Source: Zeugodacus cucurbitae
Lineage: Eukaryota; Arthropoda; Insecta; Diptera; Tephritidae
NCBI RefSeq assembly: GCF_028554725.1
Contig: NC_071667.1
Coordinates: 69,631,501-69,695,500, forward strand
Direction: 5' to 3'
DNA: 64,000 bases
Position 1 is the stretch's first letter; the number at the start of each line of letters is the position of its first letter. Both the position numbers and the translations under genes were made by a program. Below the pieces are notes generated by a model, which was given only the letters and a program-made list of their open reading frames with translations, had not been told where the DNA came from and ran no database searches. Below are positions 63,505 through 64,000 of the stretch, in pieces.

Positions 63505-64000
63505 GATATTTAATTTTGCGAAAAGTCAAAATTAATTAGTCTAGTTGGAAATAAATTAGGGAAAGGCAAGTCTATATTCGATACTTTATTTTGGACCAAT
63601 ATTCAATTACATAATAAATGTCTAAGCTAATAGAGAAGTAATATTATTCGACTTTGGCACCTTATAGAATTTAAACTACTCAGGCTTACGAAAGTATTTC
63701 GGAGAGTCGAATTTACTAAGAATAAGAGATATAAATATTAGATAGAAGCGGAGAAAAGTTGAGACTTTTATACACATCTAATTGAGCGACTAATGACCTC
63801 GGTTGATATCTTTCTTCTTCTTGATGTTCGCCGGATTTTTTGCTATCCGAGACTTGTAACTCTTATTAAATTGATATGGATTAAGAGACCATATTAAAGA
63901 AGAAAGAAGGTAAAAAAATTAAAATGTATTATAACTAGTCTATGATTTCTTATTGTTCCTGAAACTTATGCTCCACAAAATCTGGTGCAAACTTGGCCTT
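63505..64000. other. AT-rich non-coding end of the window
   Basis: I see nothing to annotate here. Confidence 0.6.

Overview
The window looks like nuclear DNA of a higher fly, most likely a true fruit fly (Tephritidae). It is AT-rich and almost gene-free. It is full of fly-type simple repeats (TG, CA, CAACAA, TATG) and carries two relics of a DD41D mariner of the kind described from tephritids. No bacterial, organellar or viral gene organisation is visible. There are no rRNA genes, CRISPR arrays or operons, and no tRNA was recognised by eye. Most long open frames are what chance gives in 64 kb of such sequence. The only convincing protein-coding homology belongs to transposable elements.

Layout. 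1-20 kb is mostly intron-like or intergenic sequence. It holds a possible recursive splice site on the minus strand (6841/6842), two related short mariner-derived elements (about 10.6 kb and 12,434-12,762), and a plausible plus-strand terminal exon with stop and poly(A) signal (18,759-18,980). 20.3-22.8 kb is a repeat cluster: a broken non-LTR retrotransposon tail and a 1.1-kb non-coding inverted-repeat element. A second, inverted copy of that element lies at 31.0-32.1 kb. 26.1-29.1 kb combines a TAG/TTG microsatellite, a purine-rich leader with a well-placed small ORF, a 30-bp tandem repeat, and unusual crowding of the hexamer AAAGCT/AGCTTT. 33.9-34.3 kb has a CAACAA-rich leader followed by a short start exon (MANDNWHNNSKPGE) and a consensus splice donor. 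36.74-37.37 kb has a perfect 18-bp palindrome with paired TAAT cores, a very strong minus-strand recursive splice site (36834/36835) and a tandem repeat of about 112 bp. 38.9-39.8 kb is a short but TIR-bounded mariner with all three catalytic aspartates. 42.5 and 50.7 kb hold pogo-like CAGTG/TA elements. 49.9-50.3 and 63.15-63.5 kb hold two inverted copies of one PIF/Harbinger-like MITE, each flanked by TAA. 55.5-56.2 kb is a dead mariner relative. 56.6-57.9 kb is relatively GC-rich and leader-like. A candidate terminal exon with an adjacent AATAAA lies at 58.7-58.8 kb.

The two zero-length-exon splice motifs on the minus strand, 30 kb apart, suggest that much of the window lies inside a giant intron of a minus-strand host gene whose exons are outside the window. 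The plus-strand exon candidates would then be nested or antisense genes. This is inference from motifs; no exon of the host gene was identified and no transcript evidence is available. Exon calls here rest on splice signals, open frames and poly(A) signals only.
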